Positions 26,301 to 38,000 of a stretch of 64,000 bases of DNA are shown piece after piece; position 1 is the first letter of the stretch; every line of letters begins with the position of its first letter. A program made the translations under genes and the position numbers. The notes under the pieces are model-generated. The model was not told the DNA's origin. It searched no databases and worked only from the letters and a program-made list of their open reading frames with translations. This DNA comes from Gammaproteobacteria bacterium (GTDB taxonomy: Bacteria > Pseudomonadota > Gammaproteobacteria > Enterobacterales > Alteromonadaceae), in assembly GCA_017302255.1 (NCBI GenBank), contig JAFLDV010000021.1, positions 1-64,000 of the forward strand, read 5' to 3'.

Positions 26301-27000
26301 TTTTCACCTCACCCCGCTCAAGTGGGATGCTAAATTCAGCTTTGAGTTCCTGCACCAGCACCGGCAATTCGCTGTCTTCTCTTAACGTCAGTAAAAACGG
26401 CGTGATTTCACCGCTCGAAAGAATAAACATCATCGGTAATTGTGGATCGGTTTTCTTCCTTGGCACCGTGATAAAACCAGTCTGACGTTTGACGGGCTTC
26501 ACCGGTTTGCCTTTATTGCGTTCTTCGTCTTGTTCTTTACTCTCTTTATCGAGCTCTTCTTTGTCTTTATCGGCTTCACGTTGATCAAAGCTATTTTCTT
26601 CAAATAGCTGGTCGTCTTCTTCTTGCCATTCAACCTTGCTCAACAAGTTTTTATCGGCCCACGCCAATCCTTCCAGCTCCAGCTCAAACCCCATGCCTTT
26701 GACAAATCGGTGCTCTGCAAGTGTTGCTGGCTGAATAATGATCTGCCACTTGTCTTGCTCAAACAGCATAAAGCGATAACCCTGCTCATCAATAAATAAC
26801 CCCAGTTCTAACTGCTTTAACATCGCAAGTTCTGAAGCCAATTGGATGCGCTGCTGCAAACGTTCAGTTTCTTTATTCAGCAGTGTCTGTCTTGATTCAC
26901 CAGTAAAATTTAACACCACCATAGTCGCCAGCACCCCGATGATCACAATCACGATCATCAGTTCAATCAGCGTAAAGCCGGTGCTGACCACTTTTTTCAT
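26290..27000 (-). CDS. gspH: Type II secretion minor pseudopilin GspH
   Basis: A 236-residue pseudopilin. The prepilin motif STGFTLIELMIVIVIIG and a following RLQQRIQLASELAM helix identify GspH. Residues about 126-172 are an unusually long, strongly charged insert (Asp/Glu/Lys with almost no hydrophobics) ending in a KPVKPVKR stretch. The protein is therefore longer than typical GspH of about 170-195 residues. Its start shares one base with the gspG stop. Confidence 0.9.
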   Translation of the reverse strand: MKKVVSTGFTLIELMIVIVIIGVLATMVVLNFTGESRQTLLNKETERLQQRIQLASELAMLKQLELGLFIDEQGYRFMLFEQDKWQIIIQPATLAEHRFVKGMGFELELEGLAWADKNLLSKVEWQEEDDQLFEENSFDQREADKDKEELDKESKEQDEERNKGKPVKPVKRQTGFITVPRKKTDPQLPMMFILSSGEITPFLLTLREDSELPVLVQELKAEFSIPLERGEVKNGR

Positions 27001-27437
27001 TAGTTTTGTGTCTCGTCTTTACCGTCGACGTTCCAGTTGCCGATATCATCTTCAGTACCTTCCACGCGATCTGGACCTGCCGAGAAAATATCAACACGGC
27101 CCATTTCACCTGGGCTCAGCAGTTTGTATTCACCCTGCCACGGATCTTTTGGCAAATGCTTGATATAACCGCCATCTGGGAAATTACGCGGCACCGGCTC
27201 TGAAGTTGCCAGCGTCACTAAGGCTTCTAAACCTTGGTCTGTAGTTGGGTAGAAGCCGTTTTGCATTTTGTACAAATCAAGCATGTTTTCTAACTGCTTA
27301 ATATCCACTGACGCTTTTTGTTTAGCAGCTTGTTCTTGGTTACCGATTAAGTTAGGGACGACCATCGCCGCTAAAATGCCCAAAATTACGATAACAACCA
27401 TCATTTCCAGCAGAGTAAAACCACGTTGCTGTTTCAT
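27000..27437 (-). CDS. gspG: Type II secretion major pseudopilin GspG
   Basis: The major pseudopilin, 145 residues. MKQQRG precedes FTLLEMMVVIVILGILAAMV with Glu5. The conserved core NGFYPTTDQGLEALV, DPWQGEY and the calcium-site tail with DIFSAGPDRVEGTEDDIGNW are present. It is three bases after gspF. Confidence 0.97.
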   Translation of the reverse strand: MKQQRGFTLLEMMVVIVILGILAAMVVPNLIGNQEQAAKQKASVDIKQLENMLDLYKMQNGFYPTTDQGLEALVTLATSEPVPRNFPDGGYIKHLPKDPWQGEYKLLSPGEMGRVDIFSAGPDRVEGTEDDIGNWNVDGKDETQN

Positions 27438-27440
27438 AAA

Positions 27441-28664
27441 TTAACCTCCTCCAACTAAATTATTTAATGCCAAAATTGGCTGTAGAATCGCCAGCACGAT
27501 AAACAGCACCATAAATGCCATCACCGACACGAGTAGCGGTTCAAAAATTTTCAAAGACACTGTCACTAACGTGGTGAACTCACGGTCTTGCATGTCGGCA
27601 GCGCGTCCTAACATGCCATCAAGCTGACCACTTTTTTCACCGCTGGCAATCATGTGCAACATCATTGGCGGAAACAGCTTGGTTTGCGCTAATGCCGTGC
27701 GTAACGACGTCCCTTCGCGCACCCGCAAAGTCGCTTCGCTCATTGCCTGCTTCATGTAAGTGTTGCTTAGCACGTCCGAGCTTATTCGCATGGCTTCCAG
27801 CAATGGCACCGCACTCGCGTTGAGAATACTGAGAGTGCGAGCAAAACGGGCGGTATTTAAGCCGCGGTTGACCTTGCCAAGAATACCTAGCTTAAGAATG
27901 GTTCTATCGTATTTTAAGCGGATATCTGATGACTTTAACGCATGCTTGAAAGCGACAATCCCAAGGATGATCGCGACCACTAAGAACACACCATAGTTTC
28001 GGATAAAATCACTAATGGCGATAAGCGCCAAGGTTGTGCCTGGTAGGCTTTGGCCCATATGCACAAATTGTTCAACAATTTTCGGCACAACAAATGCCAA
28101 TAAAATCGAAATAACACCAATGGCGAAAAATGTCAGGATCGCAGGATAAAGCATTGCCTGCATCGTCTGACTGCGCATGTATTGCCGTTGTTCGGTGTAA
28201 TCAGCTAAACGATTTAACACGCCATCTAAATGACCGGATTTTTCGCCTGCAGCCACCATAGAGCGGAATAGATGGTCAAACACATGAGGAAATTCGGCCA
28301 AACCTTCAGCGAGACTATAACCTTCGACTACTTTTGAACGCACTGACATCATCATGCTTTGCAAACGCGGTTTTTCACACTGTTCCGCAACTGCTTGTAG
28401 CGCAGCTTCGATAGGCAATGCCGCTTCAACCAACGTCGCCAATTGTCGGGTGATCAACGCTAATTCGCCCGCAGAAATACCGGCTTGAAACCATTTCCGG
28501 CCCGAAGCAATCATCTGCTCTTGCTGCGAAGCAATATCTAAAGTCAGTGGATTAAGTTTTTGCTCGCGCAGCAGACTGCGCGCATGGCGCGCGTTGTCGG
28601 CTTCTAAGACACCCTTGACCTTGCGGCCCCGAGCATCCAGCGCTTGGTATTCAAATGCTGCCAC
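27441..28664 (-). CDS. gspF: Type II secretion inner-membrane platform GspF
   Basis: A polytopic assembly-platform protein of 407 residues. It has two repeated GspF domains with TM helices near 170-190, 220-240 and 375-400. AAFEYQALDARGRKVKGVLEAD at the N-terminus is the family start, and GEKSGHLDG / GEKSGQLDG mark the two repeats. It shares one base with gspE. Confidence 0.96.
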   Translation of the reverse strand: MAAFEYQALDARGRKVKGVLEADNARHARSLLREQKLNPLTLDIASQQEQMIASGRKWFQAGISAGELALITRQLATLVEAALPIEAALQAVAEQCEKPRLQSMMMSVRSKVVEGYSLAEGLAEFPHVFDHLFRSMVAAGEKSGHLDGVLNRLADYTEQRQYMRSQTMQAMLYPAILTFFAIGVISILLAFVVPKIVEQFVHMGQSLPGTTLALIAISDFIRNYGVFLVVAIILGIVAFKHALKSSDIRLKYDRTILKLGILGKVNRGLNTARFARTLSILNASAVPLLEAMRISSDVLSNTYMKQAMSEATLRVREGTSLRTALAQTKLFPPMMLHMIASGEKSGQLDGMLGRAADMQDREFTTLVTVSLKIFEPLLVSVMAFMVLFIVLAILQPILALNNLVGGG

Positions 28665-30166
28665 TACGCATCCTCACGCGTTACCCGCAGAACTTCTTCT
28701 AGCGTGGTGTAACCCAATAACACTTTGGAAAAACCGTCTTGGCGAATGCTTGGGCTTTGCGAACGAATGTATTTTTCAATCGACTGTTCGCCTTTGCCGT
28801 TATGGATAAGTTCGCGGCAATGCTCATCAACCACAATCAATTCATGAATGCCGGTCCGACCGCGATAGCCGGTCATATTGCATTGTTCACAGCCAACGGC
28901 CCGAAAAATTCTGACATCATCGCCTTTTTTCACGCCAAGTAGCGCACGTTCTTCTTTATCCGGCTCATGCTGCTGTTTGCAGTGCGGGCATAAAGTCCGC
29001 ACTAAACGCTGCGCCAGAACGCCGAGCAAGCTGCTTGATAACAAAAAGGGTTCGATGCCCATGTCTTCAAGACGCGTAATCGCACCTGAGGCGGTGTTGG
29101 TGTGCAAGGTACTTAACACCAAGTGACCAGTCAACGAGGCTTGCACGGCAATTTGCGCAGTTTCTAAGTCTCGAATTTCACCGACCATCACCACGTCCGG
29201 ATCTTGACGCAAAATTGCCCGCAGACCACGAGCAAAGGTCATGTTGACCTTAGTGTTCACCTGAGTTTGACCTATCCCTTCGAGTTCATATTCGATTGGA
29301 TCTTCCACCGTCAGGATGTTTCGATCTTTGGTATTGATATCGGTAAGGCCCGCGTACAAAGTGGTACTTTTACCCGAACCAGTTGGACCGGTAACCAGAA
29401 TGATGCCGTGCGGTTTTAGAATTAAGTCAGCAAACGCATGCTGCACCGACAAGGTCATGCCCAAATCCGCTAAGTTCAGATGCGAGTTGTTTTTATCGAG
29501 TAAACGCAATACTACGCGCTCGCCATGACTGGATGGCATAGTCGAAACCCGCACATCAACGGCCCGACCGGCAATACGCAGACTAATCCGGCCATCTTGG
29601 GGTACGCGTTTTTCCGCGATATCCAGCTTCGCCATAACTTTGATACGCGACACTAACAAGCTCGATAACTTGCGGTTCGGCCGCAGCATTTCGCGCAACA
29701 CGCCATCGATACGAAAACGCACCACTAACGCTTTTTCAAAGGTTTCAACGTGGATGTCCGAAGCACCTAACTTAATGGCTTCGCCGAGCATCGCGTTGAT
29801 TAACTTGATGATTGGCGCATCGTCTTCGTTTTCCAGCAGATCTTCAGTCTCAGGAATTTCATCAGCAAGTGATGCTAAGTTCACTTCATTGCCGATGTCT
29901 TGCATGATTTGTTGCGCTTCGCTGGAATCGCGTTGATACGCAGCTTCCAACATGGCTTCAAATTCTAAGGCGGTGAGTTTTTGCACCGAAAAACCTTGCT
30001 GAAGTAAACGACGCACTTCCAACATCGCCATTGGCGAGGTGTTTGGGTTAATCAATAACTGCCATTGTTCGCCTTGTTGTTGCAGCAAAACACCGTGGCG
30101 CTTGGCAAAACCAAACGGCAATCGATAACGGCTTTGCTGCGCCAATTCTGCATCAACCGCGGCCAT
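28664..30166 (-). CDS. gspE: Type II secretion ATPase GspE
   Basis: The hexameric cytoplasmic ATPase, 500 residues, that powers pseudopilus assembly. Walker A is [15 protein letters not shown], the Asp box is [12 protein letters not shown], Walker B VMVGEIRD and the His box [10 protein letters not shown] tetracysteine zinc site (CPHC ... CEQC) lies near residues 395-430. It is one base after gspD. Confidence 0.97.
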   Translation of the reverse strand: MAAVDAELAQQSRYRLPFGFAKRHGVLLQQQGEQWQLLINPNTSPMAMLEVRRLLQQGFSVQKLTALEFEAMLEAAYQRDSSEAQQIMQDIGNEVNLASLADEIPETEDLLENEDDAPIIKLINAMLGEAIKLGASDIHVETFEKALVVRFRIDGVLREMLRPNRKLSSLLVSRIKVMAKLDIAEKRVPQDGRISLRIAGRAVDVRVSTMPSSHGERVVLRLLDKNNSHLNLADLGMTLSVQHAFADLILKPHGIILVTGPTGSGKSTTLYAGLTDINTKDRNILTVEDPIEYELEGIGQTQVNTKVNMTFARGLRAILRQDPDVVMVGEIRDLETAQIAVQASLTGHLVLSTLHTNTASGAITRLEDMGIEPFLLSSSLLGVLAQRLVRTLCPHCKQQHEPDKEERALLGVKKGDDVRIFRAVGCEQCNMTGYRGRTGIHELIVVDEHCRELIHNGKGEQSIEKYIRSQSPSIRQDGFSKVLLGYTTLEEVLRVTREDA

Positions 30167-30167
30167 G

Positions 30168-32255
30168 TTATGGATTCCCCCCGGTTTCTTTTTCGCCCTG
30201 ATCCATGCTGTCTAAACGCTTTTGAATTTCCGGCGGTAATTCTTTGTCTTTACCCCAAACCGGCAATTCTGGGGTATCTGTTTGTGGCATCAGCTGGATA
30301 CCATCTTCTTGCTCTACCAACTGTTTAGCGCGGATGTAATTATATTTACGTTGGCTGATATCGCTCATCACGCCACCATCACGCATGATGGTTGGACGGA
30401 TAAACACCATCAAATTGCGTTTACGCTTGCTGGAACTGGTGGAACGGAATAAATGACCAAGCACCGGAATGTCGCCCAATAATGGGATTTTTGATTCGCT
30501 TTCTTGCACGTCTTCATCAATTAAGCCACCAAGTACCACGGTCATACCGTCATCAGCCATTACTGTGGTTTTGATTTCGCGTTTATTGAAGATAGGGTCG
30601 CCTTTGACATCACCAGCGCGGCTAGATACTTCTTGCTCAATGGTGAGTTTAACCGCATTGCCTTCGTTAATTTGTGGCGTGACTTTAAGTTTGATACCGA
30701 CTTCTTTACGCTCTTTGGTGGTAAATGGCGTACCAGTGCCACCTTGAGATTGTGTGGTGCCAGTTTCCACCGGGACCTCTTCACCGACGATGAAATAAGA
30801 CTCTTGGTTATCTAAAGTCGTCAGATGTGGTGTCGCTAAGATATTCGAATTGGTATCCGCTTTAACGGCTTGCAATACTGCGCCCCAGTCATCTTTAACG
30901 ATACCAAACAAGCTACCGTTCACCGCACCAAGGGCGGTTGCCAATTTGGAGTAATCTGCAGCTTCACCGCCAGTGGTGATGGTGGTTTCTTTGCCGGTTA
31001 GCGGATCTATACTCTTTGAAGTCTGATTAGCCTCTTTCGCTTTTGACGCAGCTGCACCGCCGGCAATTGTCGAAATAGGCACACCCGCATTAGTAAACTG
31101 TTGCATACCGCCTTGCGCACTAACCCACTGCACGCCTAAGTTGATACCGGCAGTTTCACCGACTTCAACAATAATGGCTTCAACTAATACTTGCGCACGG
31201 CGCACGTCGACCTGGCGAATGACTTCTTCGAGGTTACGCAGCATGTCCGGCTGTGCCGTCATGATGATGCTATTACTTTCGGTATGCGCTTCAATACTCA
31301 CTTCACGGTTGCTACCGCGAGACGTTGGCTGTGCACCACCTTGTGGTTGTGCGCCTGCGGCGGCTGCAACCATAGAATTACTGACGCCTTGCAGCACCTT
31401 CACTAAATCTTCGGCCTTGGCGTATTTCAGGTAATACACGCGGGTATTGCCTTGGTTTTCTTGTTGCGCGTCCAGCTTTTTAACGATTTCTGCCACGCGT
31501 TGCCGCGCTTGCAACTCACCACTGACAATCACGCTATTGGTACGCTCGTCCGCGACAATTTTCGGGATCAAAAACTCAGGCTGGTCACCTTGGCCTTGTT
31601 TTTTGTAGATGTTGTCTAAAATTCGCACCACTTCTGAAGCGGAAGCGAAGCTCAGCCGAATAATTTCGATATCTTGGTTACCGGCTTTATCAACACGTTG
31701 AATGATATCAACTAAACGGTTTACCACCTCAGCTTGACCGGTCATCATAATGACGTTTGATGGGTCATAGTTCACCACGTGGCCGCCGCCAGCTTGGTCA
31801 GTAAATTGGCGTAACAGTGGCGCGAGTTCGCGCACCGACACGTTTTTTACCTGCACGACGCGGGTTACCATTTCGTCGCCCAAACCACCGCCGTTATCGC
31901 CAACCACTGGGATATTCGACATTTTCGCGTCTTTTTGCCGCACAACTTTCAGCACGCCGCTTTTCATTTCGACTACAGAGAAATCGTAGACTTCCAACAC
32001 GTTTAAGAAGAATTGGTAATATTGTTGCTCGTTCAGCATCTCGTAGCTGCGCACGTTAATGCGGCCACGAACTTGTGGGTCAACAATGATAGTTTTGTTG
32101 AGGTTTTTCCCGACAATATTAATAAACTCGTTGATTTCGGTGCCTTTAAAATTTGGCTGATACTCAACGGCTTGGCTGAAAAAACTGAGCATCGCCAGCG
32201 CAACTGCGCTAGTCCGAAACATCAAAGTGGAACGACGGAAAGACTTTGATTTCAT
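30168..32255 (-). CDS. gspD: Type II secretion outer-membrane secretin GspD
   Basis: The outer-membrane channel, 695 residues. A signal peptide ends near SFFSQA before [13 protein letters not shown]0 to N3 domains follow (about 30-330), then the secretin core (about 340-630) with [22 protein letters not shown] and the closing [10 protein letters not shown]...[10 protein letters not shown]. The C-terminal tail of about 60 residues may be the pilotin-binding S domain. A Gly/Ala/Gln-rich stretch lies in N3. Confidence 0.96.
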   Translation of the reverse strand: MKSKSFRRSTLMFRTSAVALAMLSFFSQAVEYQPNFKGTEINEFINIVGKNLNKTIIVDPQVRGRINVRSYEMLNEQQYYQFFLNVLEVYDFSVVEMKSGVLKVVRQKDAKMSNIPVVGDNGGGLGDEMVTRVVQVKNVSVRELAPLLRQFTDQAGGGHVVNYDPSNVIMMTGQAEVVNRLVDIIQRVDKAGNQDIEIIRLSFASASEVVRILDNIYKKQGQGDQPEFLIPKIVADERTNSVIVSGELQARQRVAEIVKKLDAQQENQGNTRVYYLKYAKAEDLVKVLQGVSNSMVAAAAGAQPQGGAQPTSRGSNREVSIEAHTESNSIIMTAQPDMLRNLEEVIRQVDVRRAQVLVEAIIVEVGETAGINLGVQWVSAQGGMQQFTNAGVPISTIAGGAAASKAKEANQTSKSIDPLTGKETTITTGGEAADYSKLATALGAVNGSLFGIVKDDWGAVLQAVKADTNSNILATPHLTTLDNQESYFIVGEEVPVETGTTQSQGGTGTPFTTKERKEVGIKLKVTPQINEGNAVKLTIEQEVSSRAGDVKGDPIFNKREIKTTVMADDGMTVVLGGLIDEDVQESESKIPLLGDIPVLGHLFRSTSSSKRKRNLMVFIRPTIMRDGGVMSDISQRKYNYIRAKQLVEQEDGIQLMPQTDTPELPVWGKDKELPPEIQKRLDSMDQGEKETGGNP

Positions 32256-32282
32256 TGGAAATAAACCATATTTAGTGAGTTA

Positions 32283-33212
32283 TTATTGCGACAAGCTGAT
32301 TGAGATATCTTTCATCTCGCCATCGCGTTCTAGTTTTATTGAGACCTGTTTTGCCTCACCTAATTCTTGCATCACCGAATACGCCTGTTGCATGTCATCA
32401 AGGCGAACTCCGTTAATTTCTACTGCAACATCATTGGGTTGCAGACCAAACTGGGCAAACATCTTCGGATCTTTGCCAGGTAATAACGCATATCCGTACA
32501 TCTTGCCGCCGCGATTACGTGGCTGCACGCGGATATAATCAAACAGCTTCATCGGTTCAGCGGTCATCTCACGGCGCAGCTCGTCGATATCACCTTGTGC
32601 CGGGCCCATTTCGTCAGGTCCAGCTTCGCCTGCCTCCTGCAATTGACCTTCCTCAATTGCCGAATTGGCTACTGTTAGTTGTTGATACTCCAAACCATCA
32701 AGCATCAAGGTTTCCATGCGGCCATTCACTTGCAAGATCACCCGATCTTCAATGACTTGTTTCAGCACTGCGCCAGAGCCATCGATTTGCTCATCAATCG
32801 CATACACTTGCTCAACGCCATTATTCTCAATGATGGCGGTGCCTTGCTCTGGTGTTTTTCCGGTCGCAACTACACCGGTTAACTTAAGATTTAACGTGGT
32901 TTGCGGTGCATCGGTAACGGTTTGTACTACTTCAGTAGCCTTTTCTTGGTATTGGCCGAATAATTTTGCCGAAATAACTCGTTCGAGCTCGCTGCTATTA
33001 TTTGATTGCGTTTTCACGCCTGACATTGAGACTTGTAGTGGCTTTTGCGCAGGAGTCGGCACAACAAACCATGTAATGCGCGCAGCCAACCACGCAAGTG
33101 TGATGACCAGCACGACACTAAAGATCTGGTTTAATCTGGCGACCGGCAAGCTACTAAAAAACCGGACAATTCCGGCGAAAGCGCTTGATTGAGACAAATG
33201 CTGCCAATTCAT
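32283..33212 (-). CDS. gspC: Type II secretion protein GspC
   Basis: GspC links the inner-membrane platform to the secretin. It is about 309 residues with one TM helix (about 28-48), an HR domain (about 85-165, containing LKLTGVVA) and a C-terminal PDZ-like domain (about 215-305, ending IKLERDG). The ATG at 33212 places the TM at the usual distance; earlier in-frame starts at 33245 and 33272 exist and no strong ribosome site decides. It heads the 12-gene operon C-D-E-F-G-H-I-J-K-L-M-N and is divergent from hslR. Confidence 0.92.
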   Translation of the reverse strand: MNWQHLSQSSAFAGIVRFFSSLPVARLNQIFSVVLVITLAWLAARITWFVVPTPAQKPLQVSMSGVKTQSNNSSELERVISAKLFGQYQEKATEVVQTVTDAPQTTLNLKLTGVVATGKTPEQGTAIIENNGVEQVYAIDEQIDGSGAVLKQVIEDRVILQVNGRMETLMLDGLEYQQLTVANSAIEEGQLQEAGEAGPDEMGPAQGDIDELRREMTAEPMKLFDYIRVQPRNRGGKMYGYALLPGKDPKMFAQFGLQPNDVAVEINGVRLDDMQQAYSVMQELGEAKQVSIKLERDGEMKDISISLSQ

Positions 33213-33388
33213 GAATATGATTCTTATACTTTTACTGAACTTCATCTTACTCAGTTGGCCTTGCCTCAACAAGGGTGAACTGAAAATTTACCAATTGATA
33301 ACATTCCGTGTCGCTAGCAACTAGCAGTTGCTGACTAGAGCCGACCAGCGAATTGTGATACATTCTGCCCCACGCGGAGGACGTCGTT

Positions 33389-33814
33389 ATGCCACATTCA
33401 TCTGGAGCTGCCAAGTCTGTGCAAGACAATACCACAGCTATATTACGTTTGGACAAATGGTTATGGGCTTGTCGCTTTTATAAAACGCGTGCCTTGGCTA
33501 AAGACATGATCGAAGGCGGGAAAGTTCAATATAACGGCCAGCGCTGTAAGGCCAGTCGAACTGTTGAGGTGGGTGCCACCATTAAACTCACCCAAGGCAC
33601 TGACGAACGCACAGTGGTCGTCAAAGGACTGAGCGAACAACGCTTAGCTGCTCCTCTGGCGCAAAAGCTCTATGACGAAACTGAAGAGAGCGTCGTCCAA
33701 AGGGCGGAACGGGCTGAACTGCGCAAAATGAATCTGCTATTCGCTCCACACCCAGAAACCAAACCAGATAAAAAAATGCGGCGGCAATTGCTACTGCTTA
33801 AATCGCAACAATGA
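33389..33814 (+). CDS. hslR: Ribosome-associated heat shock protein Hsp15
   Basis: Hsp15 binds free 50S subunits carrying nascent chains. It is 141 residues with an S4 RNA-binding domain (about 18-65: RLDKWLWACRFYKTRALAKD and GGKVQYNG) and a basic C-terminal tail. GGAGG lies seven bases before the ATG. It is followed eight bases later by hslO, the classic heat-shock pair. Confidence 0.95.
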   Translation: MPHSSGAAKSVQDNTTAILRLDKWLWACRFYKTRALAKDMIEGGKVQYNGQRCKASRTVEVGATIKLTQGTDERTVVVKGLSEQRLAAPLAQKLYDETEESVVQRAERAELRKMNLLFAPHPETKPDKKMRRQLLLLKSQQ

Positions 33815-33821
33815 GGACACT

Positions 33822-34673
33822 ATGAGTCAGTCTGATCAATTACTTCGTTTTTTATTTCGTGAACGCGATGTGCGCGGCGAAGTGGTCAAAGTCGCAGAGA
33901 GTTTGGCTCACATGTTGCAAAACCACGACTACCCATTACCAATTAAACAACTATTAGCAGAGTTAGTTGCGGCTACTAGTTTATTAACCGCGACGCTGAA
34001 ATTTGAAGGCGATATTGCAGTCCAGCTGCAAGGTGACGGTCCAATCCGTTTTGCCGCGGTAAATGGCAACCATCGTCAAGAACTCCGTGGCGTGGTGCGT
34101 ATGCAAAAAGAAATCAGTGGCGACAGTTTCCGCGAGTTAATTGGTGAAGGTTATTTATTAGTAACCATTACGCCAACCCAAGGCGAACGCTATCAAGGCA
34201 TTATTCCGCTGACTGGCGATAGTTTGACTACAACGCTAGAAGCGTATTTTGCGCAATCGGAGCAACTACCGACGCGCTTGTACTTACATACTGATTTTAG
34301 CGCTGAGCAAAGCCAAGCTGCTGGCATGTTATTACAAGTATTGCCAGTAGACCCGGAAAAAGCGCGCGAAGATTTCCAACATGTAGTCGCATTAGCCGAC
34401 ACGCTAACTGCTCACGAATTGTTAACATTACCTGCGGAAGAAAGTTTATTTCGGCTATTTCATCAAGAAGTTGTCGAATTATTTGAAGCTCAGCCAATTC
34501 GTTTCGTTTGTGGCTGTTCTCGGGAAAAATGTGCGACAGCGATTGTCAGTTTGGGTAAAAATGCCATCGCAGAACATATTGCTGAAGGCAAGTTAGAAAT
34601 TAGTTGCGAGTATTGCAACACCACTTACGTTTTCGATGCCGAACAATTAACCGAACTTTCGAGCAATTTTTAA
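33822..34673 (+). CDS. hslO: Redox-regulated chaperone Hsp33
   Basis: A holdase chaperone of 283 residues switched on by oxidation. The C-terminal zinc centre has all four cysteines: CGC in FVCGCSREKC and CEYC in ISCEYCNTTY. The N-terminal domain holds the substrate-binding fold. Cotranscribed with hslR. Confidence 0.96.
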   Translation: MSQSDQLLRFLFRERDVRGEVVKVAESLAHMLQNHDYPLPIKQLLAELVAATSLLTATLKFEGDIAVQLQGDGPIRFAAVNGNHRQELRGVVRMQKEISGDSFRELIGEGYLLVTITPTQGERYQGIIPLTGDSLTTTLEAYFAQSEQLPTRLYLHTDFSAEQSQAAGMLLQVLPVDPEKAREDFQHVVALADTLTAHELLTLPAEESLFRLFHQEVVELFEAQPIRFVCGCSREKCATAIVSLGKNAIAEHIAEGKLEISCEYCNTTYVFDAEQLTELSSNF

Positions 34674-35009
34674 CCCTTCATTGCTTTTCGACAGCTTTCG
34701 ATGCATTTTCGAAGGCTGTCGTTAACAATTACCCCCGAATTGAATACAAAAAATTACAATCCCCCCCTTTTTTGCTGCCATTGGTCGCAAATCCAGCAAA
34801 ATTTACCGACATGTACCTTCGCTTTGATCTATATTCCAATGTCTCGGCATTTTTGTGCAGATGCTAATTTTATTCCATAAAAGTTAATTTTTAGAAAATT
34901 TTCTACTTGGAATATTGGAGAATTGTGGCATTCTACATATGTCACCCGAATCGTATGCGTCGATTCGAGCACTACAAAAACTTAAAACAGAAAATCTAGG
35001 AAGGTAATC
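34674..35009. other. AT-rich intergenic region between hslO and the protease gene
   Basis: No gene is seen in this 336-bp gap. It contains an imperfect hairpin (34689-34721) without a T-tract, a C-run and T-run at about 34762-34773, a 14-bp perfect palindrome TAGAAAATTTTCTA (34892-34905), and a 7-bp inverted repeat CGAATCG/CGATTCG (34947-34967) in the presumed 5' leader of the protease. AAGG lies seven bases before the protease ATG. The palindromes are candidate regulatory sites; their binding partners are unknown. Confidence 0.55.
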
Positions 35010-38000
35010 ATGTTGGTCAAACCCTATTCTAAAAAACTGCTAGCAGTTGCTATCGCCGCAGCGCTAAGCGCGCCGGTCATGGCAGATCAAGTCACTGCCA
35101 TTAAAAAAATCGCCCCTGAAATTAGCGGACAAATCGAGTTCGATACTTCAGTTAAAATGAAAGGCCTGCAGCAAGAATTTCCACAGTATTTTATCGTCCA
35201 ATTGGAAGGCGCGCCTTTAGCTTCTGTTGCTGCTGCTGACTCGGAAAAACAATTCGGTAACCAACTTGACCTGAATTCTGCTTCTGCAAAAAAACAAGCG
35301 GGTGTGTTAGCGGCTGAGCGCGCAACCTTCGCACAAAATTTAAAAGCATCATTGCCAGATGCGAAAGTTGAACGTCACTTTGACACCGTATTAAACGCAG
35401 TTGTTGTTACTGCAACTGACGACGTGTTTGAACAATTGCAAAAGCTGGAAGGCGTTACAAAAGTTTATCGCGAAGAAATGTATTATGAGCAAATGGATGC
35501 TTCGCTTGACCTGATCAAAGCGAAAGCCGTTTGGGAATCGTTAGGCGGCGAAGCTAACGCAGGTAAAGGCGTTAAAGTTGCGGTCATCGACGGCGGTATC
35601 CGTCCAGAAAACCCATTATTCCGTGATTCAGGCATGACTGCACCAAGCAGCAAGCCAACTTCAGACTACTGTGCAACTACTGAACCAGCGTTCTGTAACA
35701 ACAAACTGATTGCAGCTCGTTTCTCAACTCCTACTTTCGCAACAGTACCACAAGAATACATGAGCCCGTTAGGTAACGGCGGTCACGGTACTCACACTGC
35801 AGGTACTTCAGTTGGTGTTGCAACTAAAGTTTGGTTTGACGGCACAACTAATATCGTTCCAATGAAAGATGGCGTTGAAGCAAAAGATGGCTTCACTGAA
35901 GTGACTGTTTCTGGTGTTGCACCAGGCGCTTACTTGATGGTTTACAAAGCATTATTCCAAGTATTCAGAACTGATGGCACAGTAACCGGTAGCGGTTCAA
36001 ACGTCATGTTGTTAGAAGCGTTAGACTGGGCTGTAAAAGACGGCGCTGACGTAATCAACAACTCTTGGGGTGGCAGCGCAGGTGCAAACCCAGCATCAAG
36101 CCCATACCAAGCAGCATTCAAAGCAGCTGAAGACGCTGGTGTAGTTGTAGTTACTTCTGCAGGTAACAGCGGCCCAACAGCACAAACCATTGGTTGCCCA
36201 GGTTGTATCGAAAGCGGTATTACAGTTGCAAGTACTACGACAGGTCGTTTCTTCGCAAACTCTGTAACTATGGCCGGTGGTTCACCACTGTTAGCAATCC
36301 CAGGTTCAACTTTCAGCGAAACTATTGCTGACTTAACAGCTGATCCAAAAGCTAAAGTGGTTGACGCAGCTGTTGCGGCGCCAACCAACGCCTTTGGTTG
36401 TGCAGCTTTCCCTGCGGATACTTTCAAAGACAGTTTCGCGATGATTTCTCGCGGTACTTGCGCATTCTCTGTGAAAATCAACAACGCAATGGCAGCTGGT
36501 GCTACAGGCGCAATCATCGTTCAAAACAACGATGGTCAACCGACGCCAATGTCTAGCCCAGACACTACTATCCCTAACGTGATGATCACTAAAGCTGACG
36601 GTGCGGCTATTGCTGCAGCAGTTGCGGCAGATCCTACTAAAGAAGTCACAATCGGCCGTTTTGCAACCAAACTGATCAACCCTCAGTTTGCTGACAACAT
36701 GAGCGACTTCTCTTCACGTGGTCCAGATGGCGATAACAACATCCTGAAACCAGATATGGGTGCTCCAGGCGGTAACATCCTGTCAGGTACTTCACCAGAT
36801 GCTAGCGAAGACGGCGCAACATTCGAACTGATGAGCGGTACTTCAATGGCTGCTCCGCATGTCGCTGGTGCTGCAGCAATCATGCAACAGAAGTTCCCGA
36901 AATGGACTGCGGTTGAAATCAAAACTGCATTAACTTCAACTTCAGTAAATGGCCTGAAAAAAGAAGACTCAATAAAAGATACTACGCCGTTTGATATCGG
37001 TGCAGGTCGTTTAGATTTAAGCCGCGCAGTAAAAGCTGCTGCGACTTTTGATAAGCCTTCTTTCGCGCAAAACCCATGCGTTGGTGCTTGTAACTTCACA
37101 CGCACTATCCGCAACATGACTGATAAAGAAGTCACTTGGACTGGTTCAGTACAATTTACCGACGGCACCACTGTTGGTACTTTAGACAAAACATCAATCA
37201 CCTTAAAACCATACGGTACTGCTGGTGATTCAGCACAGTTCGTATTAGCTGTAGATGGCAAGCTGTCTACTTACAACGCTTGGGCATTCGGCAACGTGTT
37301 ATGGACGTCTTCTGACGTTTCTGCACCAACTGCAACTATGCCAATCGCTGTTCGTTTAGCGGGAACTGCTGATGCGACTACTATCGCTACTGCAGCTGGC
37401 GTAGTAATGAACCCAACGACTCCAACAGTAGTTACCAACTCTTTCGGTAACAAAACTTTTGACGGTCAAGTTGTGATCACAGCAAAAGCTCCTGCTGGCA
37501 CCAAAGTGGTTGCTGGTTCAGAAGTATCAACTTTAACTGGTGCTACTGAGTTCTTGTTGGACGCTAACGCAACCACTAACCGCGTGAGCTGGACTGGTAC
37601 TGTTGCTAAACCAGCGATCAACCTGCGTGCTGGTAGCCCTGTAGCTGCATCGCTGAAAGATTTGGGTTCAACTCCAATCACCTGTGCTGGCGAGTGTGAC
37701 GATAACGTTGTTGGCTTCAACTTAACTGGTGCTGGTTTACCAATGGCCTATAACGGCGTTGTTTACAACCGCATCTTCGTTTCTACCAACGGTTTCGTGC
37801 AGTTAAGCAACAGTGCAACAGCTCCTGGTGCAGCTGCCGCTAACGTGAAACTGCCAAGCTTAACTGCGGCAGTTAACATTCTGGCTCCGTTCTGGAGTGA
37901 CTTAGATTTAGCTGGTGGTGCTGCTGGTACCGGTGAAATGTATATCGACGTGCTGACTTTAAGCGGCAAAGATTACATTGTGGTTGAATGGAATGGCGTT

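Noticed and set aside
33247-33456. Minus-strand open frame between gspC and hslR
   Set aside because: It overlaps the hslR start and the divergent promoter gap; no ribosome site or domain.
34689-34721. Hairpin after hslO as a terminator
   Set aside because: The stem is imperfect and no T-tract follows, so I list it only as structure in the gap.
35942-36517. Long antisense frames within the subtilase gene (also near 36683-37261)
   Set aside because: They arise from the Ala/Val/Thr-rich coding of the protease and have no independent start or family.
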